From positions 1-51,860 of the forward strand of contig NZ_SGWI01000012.1 of assembly GCF_004519405.1 (NCBI RefSeq): a stretch of DNA of 51,860 nt. The letters are read 5' to 3'. Numbering within the stretch: position 1 is the first letter of the stretch; each line of letters opens with the position of its first letter. A program made the translations under genes and the position numbers. The notes beneath the pieces are model-generated. The model had not been told where the DNA came from and made no database searches. It was given only the letters and a program-made list of their open reading frames with translations. The DNA is from Pseudomonas sp. BCA17. GTDB taxonomy: Bacteria > Pseudomonadota > Gammaproteobacteria > Pseudomonadales > Pseudomonadaceae. This document shows, in pieces, positions 16,601 to 24,541 of this stretch.

Positions 16601-17770
16601 ATGTCCGGCACTGCATCACCATCGCATCATCAACGCCGCGCCCTTGTCATCGGCGGCTCACTCGGCGGCTTGTTCGCCGGCAATCTGCTGCGCACCGCGG
16701 GGTGGGACGTAGACGTGTATGAACGCTCGGCACAGGACCTCGACAGCCGAGGTGGCGGCATCGTATTGCAGCCCGAGGTGGTCGAGGCTCTACGCCAAAG
16801 CGGTTGCGAGCTTCCACTCAGCGAACTGGGCGTGCGATCAGAGTACCGAACCGTGTTTCGTCCGGACGGCTCGATACGCAGTCATTCACACATGCCCCAG
16901 GTCCAGACGTCCTGGTCATTGATCTACACAACTCTGCGCGATGCCTTCGGACCTGAGCACTATCACCGGGGCCAGACGCTGGTAAACGTCGATCAAACCA
17001 AGCCCGGGCTTGTCAGTGCCGTCTTCGATAGCGGGCATGCAGCACAGGCGCAGCTATTGATTGGCGCCGACGGCGGAAGCTCGACGGTACGTCGACTGCT
17101 GTGGCCGGACAGCCAGCCAACCTATGCAGGCTACGTGGCATGGCGAGGTCTCGTCCCCGAGCACGCCGTACCCGCCGGGGTGCGCGAAGAAATGTTCGGC
17201 ACCTTCGGCTTTGCCAACAACCAGGGCTCACACATTCTCGGTTATCTGGTGCCAGGTGCCGATAACGATTTACGGCCGGGCCACCGACTCTACAACTGGG
17301 TCTGGTATCGGGTCGCCCCCCTCGACATCCTCCCGCGCATCATGACCGATGCGGACGGCCACGAACGTGGCTTTTCGGTGCCTGAAGGCCGGTTGGCGCC
17401 GGCCTGGCGCGATGACCTGTTCGAGCAGGCCGACGCCCTGCTGCCTCCCCAGTTCCGCGCCATCGTACAAGCGACCCAGCATCCTTTTGTCCAGGCAATC
17501 CGGGACCTTGCCGTCGACCATATGGTTGACCGCCGGGTATTGCTGCTCGGTGATGCCGCCGCCATACCTCGGCCACACACTGCAGCGAGTACCTCGAAGG
17601 CTGCAACCAATGCGTTAGCTCTCGGCTCCGCCCTGCGTGCTTTCCCCAACGATATTGATCGGGCGCTGCGCAACTGGGAGCACGCTCAAGTGGCGCTGGG
17701 GCGGCGACTGCGGATCCAGGGTACGGAAATCGGCAATCACCTGCTTTTCAACCAGGCCCCGTCCGCCTGA
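16601..17770 (+). CDS. FAD-dependent aromatic monooxygenase, dihydroxypyridine-hydroxylase-like
   Basis: This 389-residue class A flavoprotein monooxygenase has an N-terminal Rossmann motif (VIGGSLGGLFAGNLL), the mid-chain DG motif (LIGADGGSSTVRR) and the FAD-ribityl motif (LLLGDAAAIPRPHTAASTSKA). The RGGGIVLQPEV, YVAWRGLVPE and GDAAxIPRPHTA phrases are those I recall from 2,6-dihydroxypyridine 3-monooxygenase, which hydroxylates a pyridine ring using NADH and O2. AGGAGGA precedes the ATG by 7 bases. It lies 117 bases after the molybdenum hydroxylase and may take that enzyme's product. Salicylate-hydroxylase-like activity on another ring is an alternative. Confidence 0.82.
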   Translation: MSGTASPSHHQRRALVIGGSLGGLFAGNLLRTAGWDVDVYERSAQDLDSRGGGIVLQPEVVEALRQSGCELPLSELGVRSEYRTVFRPDGSIRSHSHMPQVQTSWSLIYTTLRDAFGPEHYHRGQTLVNVDQTKPGLVSAVFDSGHAAQAQLLIGADGGSSTVRRLLWPDSQPTYAGYVAWRGLVPEHAVPAGVREEMFGTFGFANNQGSHILGYLVPGADNDLRPGHRLYNWVWYRVAPLDILPRIMTDADGHERGFSVPEGRLAPAWRDDLFEQADALLPPQFRAIVQATQHPFVQAIRDLAVDHMVDRRVLLLGDAAAIPRPHTAASTSKAATNALALGSALRAFPNDIDRALRNWEHAQVALGRRLRIQGTEIGNHLLFNQAPSA

Positions 17771-17813
17771 GCACTCACGGCATCCCGCTCGATGCCCTCC
17801 CAAGGAACTGTTC

Positions 17814-18926
17814 ATGACTCAGCACCTGTTTCAACCCATTACGGTTGGCCCCTACACACTGGCCCATCGCGTGGCCATGGCCCCTTTGACCCGGTCCCGA
17901 GCCGGACAGCCGGGCGACCTTCCAACCGCCCTGAACGCCGAGTATTACCGACAACGCGCCAGTGCGGCCTTGATCATCACCGAAGCCACGCAGATTTCCC
18001 GCCAAGGCCAGGGCTATGCCTGGACCCCGGGAATTTACAGCGAGGAACAGGTGCAGGCCTGGCGCCAGGTGAGTACACACGTCCACGAAGCCGGAGGGCT
18101 GATCTTCATGCAGCTGTGGCATGTGGGGCGTGTTTCCCACCCAAGCTTCCAACCCGATAACGCCCTGCCGGTTGCCCCCAGCGCACTGCCGGTGCCAGGC
18201 AAGACGTTTATCGTCGATGAAGATGGCAAGGGTGTCTGGGGTGATGTCCCCGTCCCGCGAGCCTTGGAAACCTCGGAGATTGCGCAAATCATCGACGACT
18301 ATCGTCGCGCCGCGCGCAATGCCTTGAGAGCCGGCATGGACGGCGTTGAAATCCACGCGGGCAACGGTTATCTGCTCGACCAGTTCATCAATAGCAACAG
18401 CAACCAGCGTGAGGACAACTACGGCGGCAGTGTGGAAAATCGCGCTCGCCTGCTGCTGGAAGTCGTAGAGGCTGTCGCCGATGAGGTGGGAGCCGAGCGA
18501 ACAGGTGTTCGACTTACGCCCATGGGCCGCTTCATGGGAATGGGCGATGCGACCCCCGAAGCCACGTTCGGCCACATCGTGGGCGCGCTGAACCGCTTGC
18601 CCCTGGCCTATCTGCACCTGGTGGAACCTGCCGTGGTGGGCACCGTCAAGGACGAGAATTTCGATCCGCGCTGGGACGCAATCATCAGTCAACTTCGTAC
18701 GCAATGGAAAGGCGTGCTGATGATTGCCGGTGGTTACGATCCGAAAACGGCAGAACGCGCATTGGCCGCCAACCGTGCCGACATCATTGCCTTTGGAAGG
18801 CCGTTCCTGGCCAACCCTGACTTGCCGCGGCGGATCCGTGACGGGCTGGCGCTCAACGCGTCGGACCCCAGCACCTTCTTTGGTGGCGATCAGCGCGGCT
18901 ACACCGATTATCCCGTTCACCCATAG
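17814..18926 (+). CDS. Old Yellow Enzyme family NADH:flavin oxidoreductase
   Basis: The 370-residue TIM-barrel flavoenzyme has the OYE marks: APLTRSR near the N terminus, the substrate-binding His/Asn pair (HAGNGYLLDQF, with two residues between H and N), DNYGGSVENRARL and the phosphate-binding ending IAFGRPFLANPDLP. OYEs reduce activated C=C bonds of enones, nitro compounds or nitrate esters with NAD(P)H. The family resemblance is to NemA/PETN reductase. ATG 17814 is chosen because AAGGAA lies 6 bases upstream and it opens the standard LFQPITVGPYTLAHRV start; the longer frame runs into the monooxygenase gene. It likely shares a transcript with that gene, 43 bases upstream. Confidence 0.9.
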   Translation: MTQHLFQPITVGPYTLAHRVAMAPLTRSRAGQPGDLPTALNAEYYRQRASAALIITEATQISRQGQGYAWTPGIYSEEQVQAWRQVSTHVHEAGGLIFMQLWHVGRVSHPSFQPDNALPVAPSALPVPGKTFIVDEDGKGVWGDVPVPRALETSEIAQIIDDYRRAARNALRAGMDGVEIHAGNGYLLDQFINSNSNQREDNYGGSVENRARLLLEVVEAVADEVGAERTGVRLTPMGRFMGMGDATPEATFGHIVGALNRLPLAYLHLVEPAVVGTVKDENFDPRWDAIISQLRTQWKGVLMIAGGYDPKTAERALAANRADIIAFGRPFLANPDLPRRIRDGLALNASDPSTFFGGDQRGYTDYPVHP

Positions 18927-19061
18927 GTGCCGGCACCGACGCCGGATGGCTCCAGCCTGGTTCCTGGTACCCCCAAACCAGTGCTGGACGTGTGCCGACT
19001 CGACGAGTGCTTCAGCGTTTAGCGCATGCCGGATTTTGCAGCGTTGCCTGGGCTGGCGGCG

Positions 19062-20006
19062 TCAACTCAAGAACTCCAACCCGCGCTCGTCGATCACTGG
19101 GACGGTTTCCAGCAGATAACGCTTGAAGCTCTCCAGCGCCGCGTTGTTATTGCTGCGCGCGGGCCAGACCAGGTAGTAGCTGTCGCCGGTGCTGACCGCC
19201 TTGTTGTAGGGCAGTACCAGTGACCCCTTGACCAGTTCGTCGCCCACCAGGGCCAGGTCGCCGATGGAAATACCGCGGCCCTGGATGGCTGCGGAGATGC
19301 CCAGTTCCAGGGTGTCGAAAATTTTGCCTTTCTGCCAGGACACCGCCGACATCAAGCCCACTCGTTCCAGCCAGCGTTGCCAATCGCGCCGGTCGCGGGA
19401 CGGGTGGATCAACTCCGCCGAGAACACCCCTTCACCACTCAGGTTGTGCTGCTCCAGCAGGCTTGGCGAGCAGACCGGTATCAGCCATTCGTCAAACAGC
19501 TTGATAAATTCAAGGTCGTTGGAGAACCGCCCGTTGCCCAACAATACTGCGCAGTCGAACGGCTCGACATCGAAGTTGACGAAATCGACGTCCATCCACT
19601 CACTGGACAATTGCGCCTGCTCTATATCATTGACTGCATTGAACTCATCAAGCACATGCAGCAACCAGCGCATTGTCAAGGTCGAGGGCGCCTTGACCCG
19701 TAAGGTTTTCTCCTTGCGCCGGGTGACGGTGCAGGCATTCTCGATCAGGCGAAAGCCGACTCTCAGTTCTTGAGCCAACAATCGGCCGGCCTGGGTGAGG
19801 AAAATTTTCGGCCCTTTGCGCTCGAACAACGCGCAGCCAAAATGCTCTTCCAAGGCCTTGACGTGCCGGCTCACGGCACTTTGGGTAATGAAGAGGTTGT
19901 CGGCAGCCTGGGTGAAAGAACTGAAACGCGCGGCCAATTCGAAGGCACGCAATGCGTAGAGCGGTGGCAGTCGGCGCGTCCCTTGATCAAGCGCATCATG
20001 ATTCAT
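19062..20006 (-). CDS. LysR-family regulator, GcvA-like
   Basis: The protein of about 314 residues has a GcvA-type helix-turn-helix (PPLYALRAFELAARFSSFTQAADNLFITQSAVSRHVKALEEHFG) and effector domain. It is divergent from the dioxygenase gene across a short AT-rich region carrying a clean LysR-style palindrome (20050-20070), so it most likely controls the dioxygenase-exporter pair and itself. There are two in-frame ATGs, at 20012 and 20006; the AAGG directly abuts the first, so spacing favours the second. A link to the synthetase genes is possible but not shown. Confidence 0.83.
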   Translation of the reverse strand: MNHDALDQGTRRLPPLYALRAFELAARFSSFTQAADNLFITQSAVSRHVKALEEHFGCALFERKGPKIFLTQAGRLLAQELRVGFRLIENACTVTRRKEKTLRVKAPSTLTMRWLLHVLDEFNAVNDIEQAQLSSEWMDVDFVNFDVEPFDCAVLLGNGRFSNDLEFIKLFDEWLIPVCSPSLLEQHNLSGEGVFSAELIHPSRDRRDWQRWLERVGLMSAVSWQKGKIFDTLELGISAAIQGRGISIGDLALVGDELVKGSLVLPYNKAVSTGDSYYLVWPARSNNNAALESFKRYLLETVPVIDERGLEFLS

Positions 20007-20049
20007 ACTCATCCTTACCCATCATTTTTTTCCGTTTTTAAAGACAGTG

Positions 20050-20070
20050 CGGTTGACGAATAATCAACCG
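20050..20070. promoter_or_regulatory. Candidate LysR operator between divergent genes
   Basis: CGGTTGA (20050-20056) and TCAACCG (20064-20070) are a perfect 7-bp palindrome with a 7-base AT-rich centre, containing the T-N11-A form expected of LysR sites. It lies about 40 bases upstream of the LysR start and 130 bases before the dioxygenase. A second short palindrome GACT-N4-AGTC (20086-20097) and CATGC-N3-GCATG (20135-20147) follow. A TAATAT at 20168-20173 could be the -10 box of the dioxygenase gene. Confidence 0.55.
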
Positions 20071-20201
20071 TACAAATAAGCGACAGACTTATTAGTCATT
20101 TCAAGCGCAACCGAACCCAACTAAAAAAATCAATCATGCTTGGCATGCGCCTAACCTCTGCGGCCTTTAATATTTTTTAAACACACAGCAGATCCTTCAC
20201 C

Positions 20202-21092
20202 ATGCCTAATTTCAATCAACTCCTGTCTTCCAGTATCCAGCAAGCAAAGCTCGACCAGACGACCGAATCCGACATATTGAATTTTCGTTTATTTGGTAAT
20301 AAAAAAGGCTTCCTGCATTTAAAAAACCTGCCCATCGGCAGGGTTCCGCCGACACCCAGCGATCGCGCCAGCCTGAACAAAGAATGCACTATCAGTGAGC
20401 AGATCATCCTGAAAGCGACGGCCATGCTGGGCGACCCGATCGGTTATATCCAGGAATCCAACGGCGCTATCATCAACAACTTCTTCCCGCATAAAAAATA
20501 CTCCAAGGGTGCCAACTCCGACAGCTACGATTGCGAGTTGGAACTGCATACCGAAAATGCCTTCCATGCTGTGTCTCCGGATTACCTGGTGCTCTTTTGC
20601 CTGCGCCAGGACCCCGGCGCCCAAGCCGCAACCTTCATTAGTTCTATCGATGGCATTCGCGACATCATTACACCGGAAGACCTGAATTATTTCCATGAAG
20701 AAAAGTACAACTTTCTGTCGGACTACTGCGAGACGGAAAAAAACTGCCGTATTGATATAAATCAAAAACAGACGGTTCTATACGGTGACCCCGAATCGCC
20801 CTATTTCCGATTCGATCCTCAATTCATGGTCGCACACAGCAAACACGCGCAACTCAAACTTGAATACTTGCGCAAGGCCGCCTGGGAGGTCGCCCATCCG
20901 GTACACCTCAAGGCCGGCGACCTGTTGATCATCGACAACCGTAAAACCGCGCATGCCCGTAGTGCTTTCTCAGCCGGCCTGGATGGCCGTGATCGCTGGA
21001 TCCAACGCACTTTCGCGGTGGCCGGCTATCGCTACTACGCGCAACGCCTGGGCAACAACAACCGCGTACTGGACCTGGTAACCACCCTATGA
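20202..21092 (+). CDS. Fe(II)/2-oxoglutarate amino-acid hydroxylase, clavaminate-synthase-like (VioC/AsnO type)
   Basis: The 296-residue protein has the HxE...H iron triad of the clavaminate-synthase-like group: His116 and Glu118 in HTENAFH, and His251 in NRKTAHARSAF. DGRDRWIQRTF supplies Arg265 and Arg269, in the spacing where VioC binds 2-oxoglutarate and substrate carboxylates. Relatives (VioC on Arg, AsnO on Asn, several lysine dioxygenases) hydroxylate free L-amino acids, mostly at C3 or C4. The substrate here is unknown; Lys, Dab or Leu would fit the synthetase, and Lys or Arg would fit the coupled LysE-family exporter. Base composition is lower in GC than its neighbours, hinting at separate acquisition. 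Its stop overlaps the next start by 4 bases. Confidence 0.85.
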   Translation: MPNFNQLLSSSIQQAKLDQTTESDILNFRLFGNKKGFLHLKNLPIGRVPPTPSDRASLNKECTISEQIILKATAMLGDPIGYIQESNGAIINNFFPHKKYSKGANSDSYDCELELHTENAFHAVSPDYLVLFCLRQDPGAQAATFISSIDGIRDIITPEDLNYFHEEKYNFLSDYCETEKNCRIDINQKQTVLYGDPESPYFRFDPQFMVAHSKHAQLKLEYLRKAAWEVAHPVHLKAGDLLIIDNRKTAHARSAFSAGLDGRDRWIQRTFAVAGYRYYAQRLGNNNRVLDLVTTL

Positions 21093-21694
21093 GCATGCTG
21101 CACCTGACCTTTGCCCTGGCTGTGTTTTTCCTGATCGCCTCGCCCGGTCCGGTGGTGGCCCTGGTCATCTCCGATGCCAGGCAAGCCTGGCCTGCCGCTA
21201 CGATCACGGGCGGCGTGTTGTCCGCCCAACTCTTGCTACTGATCACCCTGGCGCTCATCTATACCGCGCTGGATGTCAGCCCGGTGCTGCTGAACTGGGG
21301 TCAACTGATCGGCGGACTTTATTTGGCCTGGTTGGGGGTGTCCAGCCTCCTGGCCAGCTCGGACAGCGTTGCGACGGTGCAAAAAGGTCAGCGTCACTTT
21401 TTCTGGCGCGCCCTCAAAGTGGGCTTGTCCAACCCGAAAGACATCCTGTTCTTCCTCGCTTTCCTACCTGGGTTCATTGACCCCAATGGCGACTTCATTA
21501 AACAGGGCCTGATCCTCGCACTGATCTGGGGTGTGATCGACGTCACGATCCTGCTGATCTATGGCGCCATCTCACGCCAGCTGTTGTCCCTCGCGGCGGC
21601 CCAGAAAATCATGGCCAAGGCGCCCAGTGTATTTCTGCTGGGTATCGGCCTGTTGTCCGGAGTCATGGGCACACAGCGACTGATGCAGGGATAA
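21089..21694 (+). CDS. LysE/RhtB-family amino-acid exporter
   Basis: The 201-residue membrane protein has the LysE/RhtB features: an N-terminal helix ending in FFLIASPGPVVALVIS, GGLYLAWLGVSSLL, and GLSNPKDILFFLAFLPGFI, with about six hydrophobic segments. Members export amino acids and amino-acid-like compounds from the cytoplasm. The ATGA overlap with the hydroxylase strongly suggests that it exports or relieves build-up of the hydroxylated amino acid. In the P. aeruginosa amb toxin cluster a LysE exporter also stands with 2-oxoglutarate oxygenases, which is a useful parallel. The substrate cannot be read from sequence. Confidence 0.87.
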   Translation: MSMLHLTFALAVFFLIASPGPVVALVISDARQAWPAATITGGVLSAQLLLLITLALIYTALDVSPVLLNWGQLIGGLYLAWLGVSSLLASSDSVATVQKGQRHFFWRALKVGLSNPKDILFFLAFLPGFIDPNGDFIKQGLILALIWGVIDVTILLIYGAISRQLLSLAAAQKIMAKAPSVFLLGIGLLSGVMGTQRLMQG

Positions 21695-21904
21695 AACATG
21701 TGCACACAGCCGGCAGTGAAGTTCGATAGGACGGCCGGGCAAGTAGACAATATCACTGTGCCACCATTGAGATTCATGCTAGGGCACCGTTTAGAAACAT
21801 GCAACCAAAGCTTGGGCTTTCATACCGCTCTACCCCCGTGAGGCTTGCTCTTCAACCGACGCAACCGCTGCGACAATCCTCAACCGAAACATGACGGTGA
21901 AATA

Positions 21905-22741
21905 ATGAACTCTCAAACCTTGTTCCCTCTCATCGGTAAAGTCATCGCCAGTACGGGCAGCCGCCATTTCTCGCGGTTTTTGCATGACCTGGTACTGACC
22001 AAGGTGCCCGTGGATGCCACGCACATTACGCACATCCGCATAAAGGGCGCCGACGGAACACGTGCAGAACCCAACGGTAACGGCGCAGAGATCCTGAGCC
22101 CTGAGCGCATGTCCTCACTGATTGAAGCCGAGCAACAAACAACACCTGCGTCACCGACCGACCCTCTGGTGCAAGAGCGGCTGATTGCTCAACCCATGAC
22201 CGGTTTTTCAGCGTCGGTCGACACGGGTGCAAAACACGACTTGGCGCCCATCTCGTTCAGCTCCCAGTTGCATCTGAAATCCCGTAAAAAAGAATACTTT
22301 TATATAATTTCGTTCTATCGCGCACAGGCCGATAACTTCTCGATGCAAGAGCAAATAATCCTCAAGGATTTCTCCTTGCTGTTGCTGGCGTTGGTAGAGA
22401 AGCACATTAACGCGATAAATTCTCAAGGCATTCCCGACAAAAATATCGCCACTGAAGGGCTTGTCCCGCAAAACCGGGACATGGATTCCCTCCGTCAGCG
22501 TTTTGAGGCCCGCCTGCTGCAGTCCGGCTTGAAGCTGTCCAATCGCGAAAAGGAAATCTGCGCCGGCCTCCTGGCGGGACGTACCGCGCCTGAGCTGGCT
22601 GAAGCGCTGGAACTGAAGGTCAACACGGTGGAAAGCTACTTGAAACGCGCGGTGATCAAAATGGGCATCAGCGGGCGCCATTCGCTGATCCGTTGGATGC
22701 ATGCCAACCCAGGCAGTCCAGCCGTTACACGCCTGCAATAA
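21905..22741 (+). CDS. LuxR-family regulator of lipopeptide synthesis type
   Basis: The 278-residue protein has a C-terminal LuxR/FixJ helix-turn-helix (about 208-265; LSNREKEICAGLLAGRTAPELAEALELKVNTVESYLKRAVIKMGI) and an N-terminal domain without an acyl-homoserine-lactone or receiver signature. This layout is that of regulators flanking Pseudomonas cyclic-lipopeptide synthetases (SalA/SyrF, PsoR, ViscAR, SesR types). It is therefore the probable pathway activator. ATG 21905 opens MNSQTLFPLIGKV; the longer frame has no ribosome site. It lies 210 bases after the exporter, so it probably has its own promoter. Confidence 0.82.
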   Translation: MNSQTLFPLIGKVIASTGSRHFSRFLHDLVLTKVPVDATHITHIRIKGADGTRAEPNGNGAEILSPERMSSLIEAEQQTTPASPTDPLVQERLIAQPMTGFSASVDTGAKHDLAPISFSSQLHLKSRKKEYFYIISFYRAQADNFSMQEQIILKDFSLLLLALVEKHINAINSQGIPDKNIATEGLVPQNRDMDSLRQRFEARLLQSGLKLSNREKEICAGLLAGRTAPELAEALELKVNTVESYLKRAVIKMGISGRHSLIRWMHANPGSPAVTRLQ

Positions 22742-23139
22742 AACTGTCTTGTTAATTATTCAAGATCGTCATTTCAGCAGAATTGTTTTGTTCTGAGCAC
22801 GCCGCTCGCGTACAACTTTCACAGTTCAAGCGCACGCGCAGACTTATGCTTTTACCTGCACTTTATTGACATAGATTTCAGGGACACCCCCCGCCTGAAC
22901 CGATAGCGGCCGCTGCTGCCTTCCTTCAAACTAATCAGGGTCATAAGTTAACTTTACAGTGCTCATTCAACAGGCTGTTCAGCTAACTTTTCGGCTGAGT
23001 TTCTTTGCCAGGCCGACAGTCATACGGTCATATAACCGACCCACCGATTACTGCCCTAAAGAACTGTCGTTATCAACGACACGCCGTCTCTTGTTCCATC
23101 AACTATCCAGCGCTGCGCTTTGCCGCAGCCGATGAGTAC
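22742..23139. other. AT-richer intergenic region before dat
   Basis: These 398 bases between the LuxR gene and the aminotransferase gene contain no supported gene. The frame that opens at 23005 runs into dat, but its first 45 codons look non-coding. A CAGAA-N8-TTCTG inverted repeat lies at 22778-22795. The region is long enough for a regulated promoter and leader. I do not see a clear syr-syp-like box of the TGTCCCG-N-CGGGACA form. Confidence 0.5.
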
Positions 23140-24486
23140 ATGATTATGGAAGAGCTGAGTTATCTGAAGAAAGTCGAGTCGAATGCACGCACTTATGCAA
23201 CCACTTTTCAGCGCCTGTTCGTCAGCGGCAACGGCGTATGGGTCAAGGATGCCCAAGGCAAGGAGTACCTCGACTGCCTGGCCAATGCCGGCACCCTGGC
23301 CCTGGGTCACAATCCGCCCGTCGTCAAAGAAGCGGTGCTGGACTTCCTCGGCACCGACCAACTGCAACAAGCCCTGGACCTCGCCACACCGGCCAAGCAC
23401 GCCTTCGTGCAGGAACTGTTTTCCCAGTTGCCGGCCGCCATGCGCGACACCAGCAAGATTCTGTTCTGCGGCCCCAGCGGCTCGGACGCAGTGGAAGCAG
23501 CGATCAAACTGGCGCGTCATTACACCAAGCGCTCGGCGCTGATGGCCTTTCACGGCGGCTATCACGGCATGACGGCTGGCGCCCTGTCGGCCATGGGCAA
23601 TCTCAATCCGAAAAGCATCCCCAGCGTCACCGCGCAAAACACCCACTTCCTGCCCTACCCGTACCGCTTCCGTTGCCCGTTCGGCACCGACGGCGAGCAG
23701 ACGGATCAGCTGTCAATCGACTATATCCGCACCGTGCTCTCTGACCCGGAAGGTGGCGTCACCCGCCCCGCCGCCGTGCTCGTCGAAGTGGTGCAAGGTG
23801 AAGGTGGCTGCATTCCCGCCTCGGCTCAGTGGCTGCGCGGATTGCGCGAGATCACCCGCGAGCTGGGCATTGTGCTGATCATCGATGAAGTGCAGACCGG
23901 CCTGGGCCGTACCGGCAGCACCTTTGCCATCGAACATGCCGGTATCGTCCCCGACATCCTGGTGCTGTCCAAGGCAATCGGCGGCGGCTACCCGCTGTCG
24001 GTGATTATCTATGCCGAACACCTCGACACCTGGGGCCCCGGCATGCATGCCGGCACGTTCCGCGGCAATCAGATCGCCATGGTCGCCGGGCGCGCCACCA
24101 TGCGTCACATCCAACAGGCCAAGCTGGTTGAAAATGCGGCCGCACGTGGCGCGCAACTGCTGGCCGGCCTGCAGGAAATCGCCGGGCGTCATGACCCGAT
24201 CGCCGATGTGCGGGGTCGCGGCCTGATGATCGGCGTCGAGGTCACCAAGTCGCGAACGGACGGCCGGGTGGGCCTGGGCGATGGCACGCTGGCGCGGGCG
24301 ATCAAGCTCAACTGCTTCGATAACGGCCTGATTATCGAAACCGGCGGTCGCCACGGTTCGGTCCTGCGCTTCCTGCCCGCCCTGACGATCACCGAAGCCC
24401 AGGTGGGCAACGTACTCGATCGCTTTGAAGACGCGGTCAGCACCGCCACCGCACACCGCTTGCAGAGGGTCGGTCAGTCCGCCTGA
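23140..24486 (+). CDS. dat: Diaminobutyrate--2-oxoglutarate aminotransferase
   Basis: The 448-residue protein is a class III PLP aminotransferase of the Dat/PvdH/EctB type. It has GPSGSDAVEAAIKLAR, FHGGYHGMT, LVEVVQGEGG, IIDEVQTGLGRTG and the PLP lysine in LSKAIGGGYPLSV. It converts aspartate semialdehyde and glutamate to L-2,4-diaminobutyrate. The facing synthetase has a module whose code reads Dab, so this gene is probably the dedicated precursor supply, separate from the pyoverdine PvdH enzyme found elsewhere in pseudomonads. Starts at 23140 and 23146 (MEELSYLKK) are both possible. It ends at a terminator shared with macB. Confidence 0.88.
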   Translation: MIMEELSYLKKVESNARTYATTFQRLFVSGNGVWVKDAQGKEYLDCLANAGTLALGHNPPVVKEAVLDFLGTDQLQQALDLATPAKHAFVQELFSQLPAAMRDTSKILFCGPSGSDAVEAAIKLARHYTKRSALMAFHGGYHGMTAGALSAMGNLNPKSIPSVTAQNTHFLPYPYRFRCPFGTDGEQTDQLSIDYIRTVLSDPEGGVTRPAAVLVEVVQGEGGCIPASAQWLRGLREITRELGIVLIIDEVQTGLGRTGSTFAIEHAGIVPDILVLSKAIGGGYPLSVIIYAEHLDTWGPGMHAGTFRGNQIAMVAGRATMRHIQQAKLVENAAARGAQLLAGLQEIAGRHDPIADVRGRGLMIGVEVTKSRTDGRVGLGDGTLARAIKLNCFDNGLIIETGGRHGSVLRFLPALTITEAQVGNVLDRFEDAVSTATAHRLQRVGQSA

Positions 24487-24498
24487 CCACCGGCCGTA

Positions 24499-24535
24499 AA
24501 AAAGCCCGCCAACCGTCACCGGTGGCGGGCTTTTT
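24499..24535. terminator. Bidirectional terminator between dat and macB
   Basis: AAAAAGCCCGCCA (24499-24511) pairs perfectly with TGGCGGGCTTTTT (24523-24535) around an 11-base loop. The A-tract and T-tract allow function on both strands. It lies between the convergent stop codons of dat (24486) and macB (24542). Confidence 0.9.
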
Positions 24536-24541
24536 AATACC

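Noticed and set aside
22742..23139. syr-syp-like box upstream of dat
   Set aside because: A GGGACA half-site is present near 22880 but no matching TGTCCC partner at the proper distance.
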